Shown here: positions 51,617 through 61,084 of the stretch, piece after piece | Layout of the letters: every line of letters starts with the position of its first letter | How positions within the stretch are numbered: position 1 is the stretch's first letter | Source: Novosphingobium mathurense | GTDB lineage: Bacteria; Pseudomonadota; Alphaproteobacteria; Sphingomonadales; Sphingomonadaceae | Direction: 5' to 3' | Length of the DNA stretch: 64,000 bases | Assembly: GCF_900168325.1 (NCBI RefSeq) | Contig: NZ_FVZE01000003.1 | Location: 310,001-374,000, forward strand | Program-made: the position numbers and the translations under genes | The notes under the pieces: generated by a model | Databases searched by the model: none | Seen by the model: only the letters and a program-made list of their open reading frames with translations | What the model was told of the DNA's origin: nothing

Positions 51617-53362
51617 ATGGAAGACATGCTGATCAGGAATGGTACCGTGGTAGACGGCACGGGCGCACCGGCCTTCGCAGCGGATGTCCGCGTGTGCGAT
51701 GGCAGGATTGCCGAAGTCGGACCGAACCTCGAAGCGCGGGGCGAGCGCGTCGTCGATGCTTCGGGGTGCTACGTGACGCCCGGTTTCATCGAAAGCCATA
51801 CCCATTACGACGGCACCATGTGGTGGCAGCCCGATCTCGATCCCCTGCCGGGCTATGGCGCGACCACCATGATCCTTGGCAATTGCGGATTTTCAACCGC
51901 ACCGCTCCATCGTTACATGCCGGCACAGAAGCAAATGATCGGCATCTTCTCCTTCTTCGAGGACATTCCCGAAGGGCCATTCCTGCAGAAGCTGCCGTGG
52001 GACTGGAACACCTGGTCGGAGTATCGCGCATCGGTCGAACGCAACGTGAAGGTCCCGCTCAATTACGCGGCCTATGTCGGTCATATCGCCATTCGCCTTG
52101 CCGCGATGGGTGTGGAGGCATGGGATCGCGAGGCCACACCCGAAGAGATCGCGCGCATGTGCGAACTGCTCGACGATGCGCTGGCGGCAGGGGCGCTTGG
52201 GATGTCGGACAACCTGCATGACCATGACGGGCAGGACCGTCCAGTCCCCACGCTCAAGGCCAATGATGCGGAGTTCGCGGCGTTATTCGATGTCATGGAG
52301 AGATACCCGAACTCCTGTTACCAGGTGATCGTCGATACTTTCATGCGCATGACCGGGCCGGCTGACCTAGAAAGGCTTGCCGGTCTGCTGGGAGGTCGCA
52401 AGATCCGGGTGCAGATCGCCGGGGCCGTGCCGACGCTGGAGTTCCAGAAGGGCATCCTGCCGGCCATGCAGGAATCCCTGCGCAAGATGCGCGAGGCGGA
52501 CGTCGACGTATGGCCGGGCTTTGCCCATGTTTCGCCGACCAATGTCCTTTCGATCACCAAGTCCCTGATCTTCGCCCAATCGAATGATTTCGTCTGGCAT
52601 GAGGTCGTGCTGGCGGATGACCACGCCGAGAAGGCCCGGCTGTTGGCCGATCCCGAATGGCGCGCCCGCGCGCGGGAAAGCTGGGACACGAAGGCCTGGG
52701 ATCACTCGCCGCTCAAGAACCCCCAGGAACTGCATCTCATCGATAGCGAGAACGGTGCAGGGCCGCTCAACATGACCTTGAAGGAATATGCGGAATCGCT
52801 TGGGCTGCACCGCTCGGATGCCATGGCGGACTGGATTCTCGAGAACGGCACCCGTTCGACCGTGCATATGGCGCCATTCCCCAAGGACGAGGCCCTGACG
52901 ATCGAGCTGATGCGCGATCCCAAGACAGTGGGCAACATTTCGGACGCCGGTGCGCACCTGCAGATGCTGTGCGGGGGCGGCGAAAATGCGCTGCTGCTGA
53001 CCCAGTACGTGCGCGATGAAGGAAGTCTTTCGATCGAGGAGGCCGTGCATGTCATGACCGGCAAACTTGCGGGCCATTTCAATCTTGCCGATCGCGGCGT
53101 CATTGCGCCCGGCAAGCGAGCGGACGTCGCGGTCTTCAATCTTGATGAGATCGCGCGACAGGAAATGGAGAAGGCCAATGACGTGCCCGACGGTCGCGGC
53201 GGTACGACCTGGCGCTTCACCCGCAAGCCGATGCCGACGCGCCTGACCCTCGTGAACGGCGTTCCGACTTTCGAGAACGGCGCCTACACCGGGGCCAAGC
53301 CTGGCGAGTTCCTCTCTCCGGCGATCGCTCCCAGCGATGGTCTGGCCGTAGCCGCCGAGTGA
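51617..53362 (+). CDS. Amidohydrolase, N-acyl-D-amino-acid deacylase family
   Basis: This 581-residue metal-dependent hydrolase of the D-aminoacylase group has the zinc motif HTH at 61-63 (IESHTHYDG), the bridging Cys90 in GNCGFSTAP, and SDAGAHLQML carrying the late Asp ligand. A C-terminal beta domain (GVIAPGKRADVAVFN) follows. Known relatives cleave N-acyl-D-amino acids, but many catabolic-cluster members have other substrates. GGGAGAG lies about nine bases before ATG 51617; reading further upstream in frame only overlaps the divergent regulator. Confidence 0.9.
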   Translation: MEDMLIRNGTVVDGTGAPAFAADVRVCDGRIAEVGPNLEARGERVVDASGCYVTPGFIESHTHYDGTMWWQPDLDPLPGYGATTMILGNCGFSTAPLHRYMPAQKQMIGIFSFFEDIPEGPFLQKLPWDWNTWSEYRASVERNVKVPLNYAAYVGHIAIRLAAMGVEAWDREATPEEIARMCELLDDALAAGALGMSDNLHDHDGQDRPVPTLKANDAEFAALFDVMERYPNSCYQVIVDTFMRMTGPADLERLAGLLGGRKIRVQIAGAVPTLEFQKGILPAMQESLRKMREADVDVWPGFAHVSPTNVLSITKSLIFAQSNDFVWHEVVLADDHAEKARLLADPEWRARARESWDTKAWDHSPLKNPQELHLIDSENGAGPLNMTLKEYAESLGLHRSDAMADWILENGTRSTVHMAPFPKDEALTIELMRDPKTVGNISDAGAHLQMLCGGGENALLLTQYVRDEGSLSIEEAVHVMTGKLAGHFNLADRGVIAPGKRADVAVFNLDEIARQEMEKANDVPDGRGGTTWRFTRKPMPTRLTLVNGVPTFENGAYTGAKPGEFLSPAIAPSDGLAVAAE

Positions 53363-53451
53363 TTGTGTGATTCCATAAAGTCAATTTCAAACCGGTGGGC
53401 AGCGCTTCCTCAAGAGAGGCGCGCCTACTTATCCTGGAGAGGAATTCAACA

Positions 53452-54330
53452 ATGACCGAAGCCAAGATCGGTGACGCGGATCGCGCCTATTTCAACGGCG
53501 CGATCCGACAGGTCGCTACGGAAAGCTCCGTGCTCGTCAGTTCGAGCCGCTACCTCAACCATGGGGGACTGCGCGAGTTGATCGCGCAGGAAATGCTGCG
53601 CCGCAACGGCGCGGATCTGCCCAATACCGCCTATATTCCGGAGGTGGCGCAGATCTTTCACGATCTTGAGGACATGCCCCGGATCATGGAACTTTTCGAA
53701 ATGGAGAAAGCGCGACTTCCCGAATTTCGCAAGTGGCTCGAGGGCCGCAGCCTGGCAAATTTTACCATCGCCGAGCTCGAAGGGTGTGCCTCGGGGACCT
53801 TGGGAGAGGCGATCCGCGAATTCATGGTGAATTCGGGCTATCAGCTCGACCTGTTCTTCCAGGAGGTCCAGGTGGTGAACGACTTCACCTACTACCTGCG
53901 CCAGACGGCGCTGACCCACGATATCGAACACATGGTGACCGGCTTTGGCCCCAACCACGGGGGTGAACTGGCGTTGTTGAGTGCTAACATGCATGCCAAG
54001 GCGCGCTATTTTCATCCCGAGCTTGCGGCCTTTTTCTCCCGCATCGCCTTCTACCTGAAAGCCAAGACGGTGATGAAGGACGGCTTGCACTATCCCGAGG
54101 CGATGGTCGTCCATCTCGAGGCGGAATTCCGCGGTGCGCAGCAGGGCCGGAACTGGAAGTTCCCGCTGATGCTGGTCGATTGGCGCGCCTACACGGATTG
54201 GCCGATTTCCGCGATCCGCGAGGAATTCGGGATCGCTCCGGCCGAGGAAGGGCTCTGGCTGGAAACGAACCGTCTGTGCAACGAGGATGACCCCAACTAC
54301 GGCGTCCCTGTCACGGAAGCGGCCGAATAG
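53452..54330 (+). CDS. Coq4 family protein
   Basis: This 292-residue protein shows the Coq4 metal motif H-D-x2-H-x11-E: HDIEH at 156-160 and Glu172, in THDIEHMVTGFGPNHGGELALL. Around it are the helical features of the family (HDLEDMPRIMELFE, DFTYYLRQTALTHD, FFSRIAFYLKAKTVM). Eukaryotic Coq4 takes part in ubiquinone synthesis and has been linked to oxidative decarboxylation of the ring C1. Here the gene stands alone among catabolic genes, not coenzyme Q genes. A GGAGAGGA site precedes the ATG. Confidence 0.85.
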   Translation: MTEAKIGDADRAYFNGAIRQVATESSVLVSSSRYLNHGGLRELIAQEMLRRNGADLPNTAYIPEVAQIFHDLEDMPRIMELFEMEKARLPEFRKWLEGRSLANFTIAELEGCASGTLGEAIREFMVNSGYQLDLFFQEVQVVNDFTYYLRQTALTHDIEHMVTGFGPNHGGELALLSANMHAKARYFHPELAAFFSRIAFYLKAKTVMKDGLHYPEAMVVHLEAEFRGAQQGRNWKFPLMLVDWRAYTDWPISAIREEFGIAPAEEGLWLETNRLCNEDDPNYGVPVTEAAE

Positions 54331-54605
54331 CGAGATGCGCAGCGCGGCGTTGCAGCAGCGTCGCTTACGCTTGATCTTCACGATACGGAGCAGCCGCGAG
54401 CGATACGCCAATCGCTCGCGGTTCCGGCGCCGAGGCATGCGCCATCACGGGCACGCCTCGTAGCGGCCCGGTCGTTCCCGTCGCGCTGGGTCGCAACGGG
54501 GGGCGCGGGGCCGTGTGTTCGAACCGGATCCAAAGACGATCCGAAGGGGAGAGGGTCGATCTTCGATCATCCGATACAAAATCATCAAACTTGGGAGGTG
54601 CATGC

Positions 54606-57113
54606 ATGAAGGGTTTTGACTTCGCGTATTTCGTGGGCTGTTCCGCAATCGCTGTTGCGGCTGCAGGCCTTGCCGCGCCAGCCGAGGCGCAGGCTATTCC
54701 CGGGGCAGAAGGCACGGAGCAGGTCGGCGACATTCCTGTCAGGGGTATCCGGGAGATTATCGTAACCGCACAGAAGCGCTCTGAAAATCTCCAAAACGTA
54801 CCCGTGGCGGTCACGGCGATCACCGCCGACCAGATCCGCAATTCCCGGATCGAGAATATCGCAGACCTGCGTTCTGTCGCGCCAAATCTCTATGTCGTTA
54901 CGCAGGCCGGCGGCAATGGCATTCCCACAACGACGATGCGCGGACAGGTGTCAGGTGCGGCTTCCAATCCGACCATCGACAACGGCATTTCCTACTATAT
55001 CGACGGGGTCTATCTCGGGGCGCTGAGCGGGATCATCTTCGATGTTGCCGATATCGAACGGATCGAAGTCATTCGCGGTCCGGCCGGAACTCTCTTCGGC
55101 ACGAACTCGACGGGAGGCGCGGTAAACTACATCACTTCGGGGCCGAAGGGCCAGTTCGCAATCCGGCAGGATGCCAGCTATGCGCGCTTTGGGTCGTGGC
55201 GCAGCAAGACCCGGGTCGACCTGCCCGAATGGAACGGCCTCAGCGCCTCGGTCAGCTACCTGCACAACGAGCGAGGCAGCAATGTACGCAATTTCGATCG
55301 GATCACACTCGACTACAGCAACGAGACTTCGGGCAAGGTCGGAGCGCTGACTTCGGCCAAGCATCTCGATGAAAGCCTGACGGACGCCGTTCATGCCGCC
55401 TTGCGGTGGGAGCCTCTGGACGACCTGACCATCGACTACAAGTTCGACTGGTCGCGTCAGAAGTCCTCGCCTGCTCCTGTCTACCTGTTGGGCTTTCCCG
55501 ATACGCCCGGGGGAATCGCCGCCTATCAGCTCGTCGCCTCGCAGATCTTCTTTGCCGGTCCCGCGATCGACGACTACGTACAGACCGAGCGTGGCCGCAT
55601 CGCCTATAACGACACGACGACGCGCAACGTTACGAAGACGAATAGCCACCTCGTCGTTGCCAGTTATCGCGCGAACGACAACTTTTCGATCAAGAACACC
55701 ACGAGCTGGCGTTCGCTGGAGCGCAATGCCTTCACCTCGAACCTCGATGGTGCGGGAACGGTTCAGGTTCCGATTGCCTTCGCAGGCGACGGCACGCCGA
55801 TCGCGTTTGCTCCCATGGCCCTGCTCTCGGTGCGGTGCTGCAACCAGCTGCGCCAGTTCAGCAACGAATTGCAGTTCAATCTCGATACCGATCCGCTTAC
55901 CGCCACGGCCGGACTGTTCTACTACAATCGACGGACGCCGCCCGGCACCAATCCCTTCGGCCTTCCTGTAGTCGATACCTTCCAGGTATTTCCGGGGAAC
56001 AGCCATCCCGGCGCCCCGATCGGTAGTTTCGACCGCAGTTTCTACTACAAGGTGCGCCAGGTCGCCGGTTATGGTCAGGTTACCTATCACCTGAACGATG
56101 CCGTCGATGTGACGGGCGGCGTTCGCTACACGCAGGACGACAAGACCTTCTTCGATACCTCCGCTGGGGAACCCGGAGAGACGTACAGCTATTCGAAGGG
56201 CAATTTCAGCTACCTGGCAAACGTGACGTACAAGCCGAGCCCAGACCTGCTGCTTTATGCAAAGTACGTCACCAGCTTCATTGCGGGGGGCAATTCGGCT
56301 GGGCCCCTGGCGGTGGACAGCACCACCGGCAACGTCTTCCAGGGTTCGGCAATCCCCTACCAGGAAGAGCGCGCCTATTCCTGGGAAGGCGGGGTCAAGG
56401 CCGAATGGTTCGACCGACGCCTGCGGACGAACCTGGCGCTTTTCCACGTGCGCTATACCAATCTGCAGACCCCGATATTTGCCTCTTCGGGTTGCATCAC
56501 CTCGCCCGGCGGGCTTTGCGAGCCGATCGTCTCTTCGCAGTTCACCACGAACTTCGGCAAGGCGCGAGCCTATGGTCTCGAATTTGAGATCACAGCTGCA
56601 CCCATCGATAACCTGACGCTGGTCGCCGGGGGCAGCTATACCGATTTCAAGTATCTCCAGATCGATCCACTGGTCCTGGCCAGCGGCGGGGTAACGCGGG
56701 TGGAAGACTACCCGGTATCGATGCGTCCGAAGGTTCTGACCAACGTGTCGGCGGAATATGTCGTGCCGCTGGATGGGGACGCCCGGCTCTCGATGCGGGT
56801 CGAGGGGGCCTTTCGCTCGAAGATCGTCGTCGGCGCCAGTCGTTTCGGCAATGCGGGGTTCGCCGCCGCAGGGATCGACTATGACAACGAATATCTGAAT
56901 GTAATGAACACGCAGAACGCGCTGCTTACCCTCAATGCGCGGGTTTCCGTGATGGATGTCCCGCTGGGTAGGGCGAATGCCACGGTCTCCGTGTGGGGCC
57001 GCAACCTGACAAACAGGCAACAGCTCAACTTCGTGGCGACCACCGGCGTGACGGCCGCTGGGCTGTTCGATAATCCGGTGACTTACGGCGTCGACCTGTC
57101 GATCGCGCTCTGA
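54606..57113 (+). CDS. TonB-dependent receptor
   Basis: This 835-residue receptor has a signal peptide ending in PAEAQA, a TonB box EIIVTAQKR, and a plug with TTTMRGQVSGAASNPTIDNGISYYIDGVY and IERIEVIRGPAGTLFGTNSTGG. The barrel is long and ends ...LSIAL, which is less typical than a terminal Phe. GGAGG lies seven bases before ATG 54606. It follows the Coq4-like gene by 275 bases and converges with another receptor gene. Confidence 0.94.
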   Translation: MKGFDFAYFVGCSAIAVAAAGLAAPAEAQAIPGAEGTEQVGDIPVRGIREIIVTAQKRSENLQNVPVAVTAITADQIRNSRIENIADLRSVAPNLYVVTQAGGNGIPTTTMRGQVSGAASNPTIDNGISYYIDGVYLGALSGIIFDVADIERIEVIRGPAGTLFGTNSTGGAVNYITSGPKGQFAIRQDASYARFGSWRSKTRVDLPEWNGLSASVSYLHNERGSNVRNFDRITLDYSNETSGKVGALTSAKHLDESLTDAVHAALRWEPLDDLTIDYKFDWSRQKSSPAPVYLLGFPDTPGGIAAYQLVASQIFFAGPAIDDYVQTERGRIAYNDTTTRNVTKTNSHLVVASYRANDNFSIKNTTSWRSLERNAFTSNLDGAGTVQVPIAFAGDGTPIAFAPMALLSVRCCNQLRQFSNELQFNLDTDPLTATAGLFYYNRRTPPGTNPFGLPVVDTFQVFPGNSHPGAPIGSFDRSFYYKVRQVAGYGQVTYHLNDAVDVTGGVRYTQDDKTFFDTSAGEPGETYSYSKGNFSYLANVTYKPSPDLLLYAKYVTSFIAGGNSAGPLAVDSTTGNVFQGSAIPYQEERAYSWEGGVKAEWFDRRLRTNLALFHVRYTNLQTPIFASSGCITSPGGLCEPIVSSQFTTNFGKARAYGLEFEITAAPIDNLTLVAGGSYTDFKYLQIDPLVLASGGVTRVEDYPVSMRPKVLTNVSAEYVVPLDGDARLSMRVEGAFRSKIVVGASRFGNAGFAAAGIDYDNEYLNVMNTQNALLTLNARVSVMDVPLGRANATVSVWGRNLTNRQQLNFVATTGVTAAGLFDNPVTYGVDLSIAL

Positions 57114-57122
57114 TCAGGCAGA

Positions 57123-57157
57123 AGCCCCGCCTTTCCGAGAAGGAAGGCGGGGCCTTT
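57123..57157. terminator. Terminator hairpin between convergent receptor genes
   Basis: GCCCCGCCTTTCC pairs with GGAAGGCGGGGC (57142-57153) with a one-base bulge and short loop, then CTTT on the plus strand. It lies in the 74-base gap between two convergent receptor genes. Confidence 0.8.
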
Positions 57158-57187
57158 CGATGGCCCGAGGCGGGCCCCCGATCAGGT

Positions 57188-59734
57188 TCAGTAAGAAATG
57201 CCCAGCGTGATGCCGTAGGTGCGCGGTTCGGCGTAGAAGCCGCCTGCATAACCGAGTTGGCCGAAGTCCACGCCGCGCACGAAGTCCTTCGCGTTGGTGA
57301 GGTTCTTCGCCCAGATCTTGAGGCTTCCCTCCATGCCGCCCAGCGGCATCTTGTCGATGCCGATCTGTGCATCGATCAGATCGCGGTTGTCGCCCTTGAT
57401 CTGCTCGTTGAACGGGGAAGAGGTGGCGCTGGTGAAGCTGTACTTGCCGTCTTCGTGCGTATAGCCGATGCGCCCGCGCAGGACCGAATTGCCCCAGTTA
57501 AGCGGGAACTGGGCGTTGAGGGCGAGGTTGGCTGTCAGCGGTGAGGTATAGCCCGGCGTGACGATCGAGGCGATGTTCACCGGCGGAGCGCCAGGCGTGG
57601 TCGACTGGCCGGCAAGGAATTCCTTGTACTTGATGTCGACGTAGCCGAGGCTTCCTTCGAGCGAGAAGTTGTCGGTCAGGATCGCCTGGGTTTCGACTTC
57701 GAAGCCGTTGTAGATGACCTTGCCCGCGTTGCCGATCCGCGTCGCGAACGTGCCGATCGGGGCGTCGGTGCGCGGAACGTTGACCGCCAGGTCCTTGTAG
57801 ATATTGTGGTATGCAGCGACGTTGAGGCGCAGGCGGCGGCCGAACAGTTCGCTCTTCACGCCGATTTCGTAGGACGTCACGTTCTCCGGCTCGAAGTGCG
57901 GAAGTTCGGTCGTGCCGGTGATGACCGGGTCCTGCGAATTGAAGCCGCCCGAACGATAGCCGGTGGCCGCGCGGGCATAGAGGTTGATGCCCTCTGCGAC
58001 GTCGTAGCCCGCCATCAGGTTCCAGGTGAACTTGCTGAACTTGGCCTCGCCGGATTCAGGTACGGTCAGAGGAGTTGCGCCGTTCTGCAGGCGCAGCATC
58101 TTCTTCTGGTCCCAGGTGTAGCGGCCGCCTGCGGTCAGCCGAATGCCGCTGCCGCGACCGCCGGGGAAGAACGTGAATTGACCGTAAAGTGCCTTGCTCT
58201 CGCTCTGTGCAGTGTAGGCGAGGCGGGCAAGCGTCTGGACGAGCCGGTACTGTTCGGGATTGGCCGCGACGAAAGCCGGGCCAAGCGCACCGAAGTTGCC
58301 CAGGAAGACCGAACTGGTGTCGAGTACGTAGCCGCTGTTCTGGTAGCCGTCTTCCGAGCCCTTCTCCCAGAAGTAAAAGCCGCCCACGACCCAGTCGAGA
58401 TTGTCAGTGTCGCCCGAAACCTCGATTTCCTGGCTAAACTGCTTGTGACGGCGGCTATTGCTCGTATCGAACAGCCCCTGTGTCGTGGTGGGTACGGCCG
58501 CAGAGGCGATGAAGGGCCGGGCCGCAGCCGGGATTGAGGGAATGTACTGCAGCAGGCTTTCGGGCATGCCGTTGAATAACGTAGCATTGGAGAACGCCGG
58601 GCCGGTAATCTCGCCCATGCCGTCGATGTCGGCCACGGCGTAGCTGCGCCAGAAGCGATATCCCGTTGTCGACTTGACCTTGAAGCCGCCGAAGTCGTTC
58701 TGCACCTGGATGTTGTGGCCCCAGCTCTTGTCGCGGGCGGTGGCAAGGATATTGTTGCACAGCGTCTTGCGATAGGCGCGGGTCGGCACGGCCAGATCTG
58801 CACATTCGGGATTGGTGAAGGTTACGCCGGCAAGGTATTGCTCCACGGGAGCCTGCTGGGTCACGACGACCGGCTGGCCATCGACCACAATTGGATCGCG
58901 ATAGGTTCCGTCAGCCACGTTGGTGAGCTGGAAGGGAAGCGGCGTGCCTTTGACGCGGCTCCAGTCGAAAATGTACTGGAAGCTGCCGGTCCCGCCCAGT
59001 TCGATCCGCGCCGAACCCCGGAAAGCGTCGCTCTTGCGGCCGCCCGGATCCTTCGAATCGTTGGGTTGGAGAATATTGTCGACCATGCCGTCACGCTGGC
59101 TGTGGCTGTACGAAAAGCTCGTGGCGATCCCGCCGATCTCACCGGGATCGACCAGGATCTTGCCGTTCCAGGCATTGAAATTGCCGTAACCGGCCTCGGC
59201 CTTGAGGCGGAATGTGGAAGACGGTGAGCGCGAGATGAAATGGACTGCGCCACCCGTGGTATTGCGTCCGAACAGCGTTCCCTGCGGGCCGCGCAGGACT
59301 TCGACGCGTTCGATGTCCATGACGTCGAGACCCATCGCGCCGGAGCGAGCGATATAGACGCCGTCAACGTAGAGGCCATTGGCTGCGTCGATGCCGAAGC
59401 TTTCGCTGCCGCCGTTCGAAATGCCGCGCATCGAGAAGACCGCGGCGGTGTTGCTCGTCGTGCCGGAAACGATGGTGACGTTGGGTGCAAGACCGCTGAG
59501 GTCGCGGGAATCCTTGATGCCGAGCTGCTCGACCTTTTCAGAGCTGATCGCGCTGATCGCGATCGGCACGTCCTGCAGGTTCTCGGTGCGCTTCTGCGCG
59601 GTCACGACGATTTCGCTGAGGCCCGTTTCCTTGTTGGGGGCCGCGCCGTCCTGAGCGAGGGCCTGTCCGGCGAAGGCGAGCGTGCTGGCCCCGGCGAGCA
59701 GCCGCATGGCGGCATATGCATAACGTGTCGGCAT
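57188..59734 (-). CDS. TonB-dependent receptor
   Basis: This 848-residue receptor has a signal peptide (ASTLAFAGQALAQ), a TonB box EIVVTAQKR, and a plug with VFSMRGISNGGSESFGIDAANGLYVDGVYIARS and IERVEVLRGPQGTLFGRNTTGG. The barrel ends LGISY with an aromatic C terminus. GGGAGA precedes ATG 59734. It lies 81 bases downstream of an SDR gene on the same strand and may share its promoter. Confidence 0.94.
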   Translation of the reverse strand: MPTRYAYAAMRLLAGASTLAFAGQALAQDGAAPNKETGLSEIVVTAQKRTENLQDVPIAISAISSEKVEQLGIKDSRDLSGLAPNVTIVSGTTSNTAAVFSMRGISNGGSESFGIDAANGLYVDGVYIARSGAMGLDVMDIERVEVLRGPQGTLFGRNTTGGAVHFISRSPSSTFRLKAEAGYGNFNAWNGKILVDPGEIGGIATSFSYSHSQRDGMVDNILQPNDSKDPGGRKSDAFRGSARIELGGTGSFQYIFDWSRVKGTPLPFQLTNVADGTYRDPIVVDGQPVVVTQQAPVEQYLAGVTFTNPECADLAVPTRAYRKTLCNNILATARDKSWGHNIQVQNDFGGFKVKSTTGYRFWRSYAVADIDGMGEITGPAFSNATLFNGMPESLLQYIPSIPAAARPFIASAAVPTTTQGLFDTSNSRRHKQFSQEIEVSGDTDNLDWVVGGFYFWEKGSEDGYQNSGYVLDTSSVFLGNFGALGPAFVAANPEQYRLVQTLARLAYTAQSESKALYGQFTFFPGGRGSGIRLTAGGRYTWDQKKMLRLQNGATPLTVPESGEAKFSKFTWNLMAGYDVAEGINLYARAATGYRSGGFNSQDPVITGTTELPHFEPENVTSYEIGVKSELFGRRLRLNVAAYHNIYKDLAVNVPRTDAPIGTFATRIGNAGKVIYNGFEVETQAILTDNFSLEGSLGYVDIKYKEFLAGQSTTPGAPPVNIASIVTPGYTSPLTANLALNAQFPLNWGNSVLRGRIGYTHEDGKYSFTSATSSPFNEQIKGDNRDLIDAQIGIDKMPLGGMEGSLKIWAKNLTNAKDFVRGVDFGQLGYAGGFYAEPRTYGITLGISY

Positions 59735-59814
59735 CGAATTGGATCTCCCTAGATAGCTTTTTCTCGTTCGCGAGGTCGGCGCCAGGCCTTTTCGCGAGGT
59801 TGGTTTTCGTTCGG

Positions 59815-60594
59815 TCAGGAAGGCATGTAGAGCTGGGCGGCCTTGCCGCCGTCCACGGGCAGGGCTACGCCGGTGATGTAGCTGGCCGCATCCGAAAGCA
59901 TGAAGACGATGGCCTGCGCGAGTTCTTCGGGCTTTCCGCCGCGCCCCATCGGAATGGCTTCGGCAGTTTTCGCGGCCAGTTCGGGCGCGCGATCCGCAAA
60001 GTCCTGGGTGCTGGCGGTCTGGACCTGACCCGGAACGACCGCATTGACGCGGACGCCTTGCCGGGCACCTTCCATGGCGGCAACGGCGGTAAACTGGATG
60101 AGCGCTGCCTTGGATGCCGAATAGCTCGACATATTGGCCGTGGCCCGAATTCCGCAGGTCGATGAAATATTGACGATCGAGCCGTGACCGGCCGCGCTCA
60201 TGACCTTCATCGCCGCCTTGGTGCTCACGAATACCGCATCGGCATTGACGGCGAAGTCCTTGCGCCATTGTTCGAGCGTAAGCTTGCCGATTGGCGCATA
60301 GTGCGTGGACATGGCATTGTTTACGAGCATGTCGAGCCTGCCATACTTGCGGGCAGTGTCTTCGATCATGGCGGTGAGGGCCACATCGTCGGACACGTCG
60401 AGGATGATCGCTTCGACCTGACCTGCGCCATTTTCCGCTGCAATCGCCGTGCAGGCCTTGTCGAGCATTTCCGGACGGCGTCCGCAGATCACTACGTGCG
60501 CGCCGCGCCGCGCAAGCAGCGTGGCGGTTGCCAGTCCGATGCCGTCGCTGCCACCGGTGACGATGGCGACTCGCCCTTCAAGATCCCGTTCCAT
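59815..60594 (-). CDS. Short-chain dehydrogenase/reductase (SDR)
   Basis: This 259-residue SDR has TGGSDGIG (13-20), NNAM in place of NNAG, a catalytic Ser in NISSTCG, YSASK, and VDGG near the C terminus. ATG 60594 is preferred; ATG 60636 would add a lysine-rich stretch with no ribosome site before it. It is divergent from the acyl-CoA ligase gene across a long AT-rich region. Confidence 0.9.
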   Translation of the reverse strand: MERDLEGRVAIVTGGSDGIGLATATLLARRGAHVVICGRRPEMLDKACTAIAAENGAGQVEAIILDVSDDVALTAMIEDTARKYGRLDMLVNNAMSTHYAPIGKLTLEQWRKDFAVNADAVFVSTKAAMKVMSAAGHGSIVNISSTCGIRATANMSSYSASKAALIQFTAVAAMEGARQGVRVNAVVPGQVQTASTQDFADRAPELAAKTAEAIPMGRGGKPEELAQAIVFMLSDAASYITGVALPVDGGKAAQLYMPS

Positions 60595-61084
60595 CGGTTT
60601 CGCATCTTCCCATTTTTTGAAGGCTTTCTTCCGCATTGCGCGGTGGTCATGCGCTTCTGCTTGCCGTGCCTTGCCTCATGAATTCTGCAAAATGCGGAAA
60701 ATGTAAATCCCAAAAATACGAATTGTTCGGTCTTCATATGCGCAGTGAGGCCCTGTCATCCTGTCGGGAGGAAGTTTCTGGTTTAGTTCATAAATCCCGA
60801 TATAACTGATTTATATAGTAAAAATTCTCGGCACTGGCGGAGATGATGCTTGCTGCTTGCCGCGCTGAACGGCTATCGCAATTCGCGTAAAAATAATTAT
60901 CTTGAAATACGCGATGGTGGAAATATCCTCGGCACCAGAAACAGGATCGTCGCGAGTCGTGGGATCACATTGTCCGAAGCGGTCGGCATGACTGGCTAGC
61001 CGGGCGGACGATCTCCGGGGTGCGTCGGCAAAAATGGTATCCGGCGGGAGAGTGCCTTTGCAAAATCTAGGCGGCGATAGCGGC
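60595..61084. other. Divergent promoter region between SDR and acyl-CoA ligase genes
   Basis: About 490 bases, locally AT-rich (60690-60910), without a convincing gene. It contains ATAAATC-N11-GATTTAT at 60790-60814 and several short A/T tracts. The right-hand end includes possible earlier starts for the ligase. Confidence 0.5.
60790..60814. promoter_or_regulatory. ATAAATC-N11-GATTTAT inverted repeat
   Basis: Perfect 7-base arms are separated by 11 bases in the AT-rich divergent region between an SDR and the acyl-CoA ligase. Arm length and spacing equal those of the repeat at 43748-43772, though the arm sequences differ. Confidence 0.45.

Noticed and set aside
54331..54605. Possible small gene between the Coq4-like gene and the next receptor
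   Set aside because: Frames here are short, shift with either neighbour, and lack a ribosome site and family likeness.
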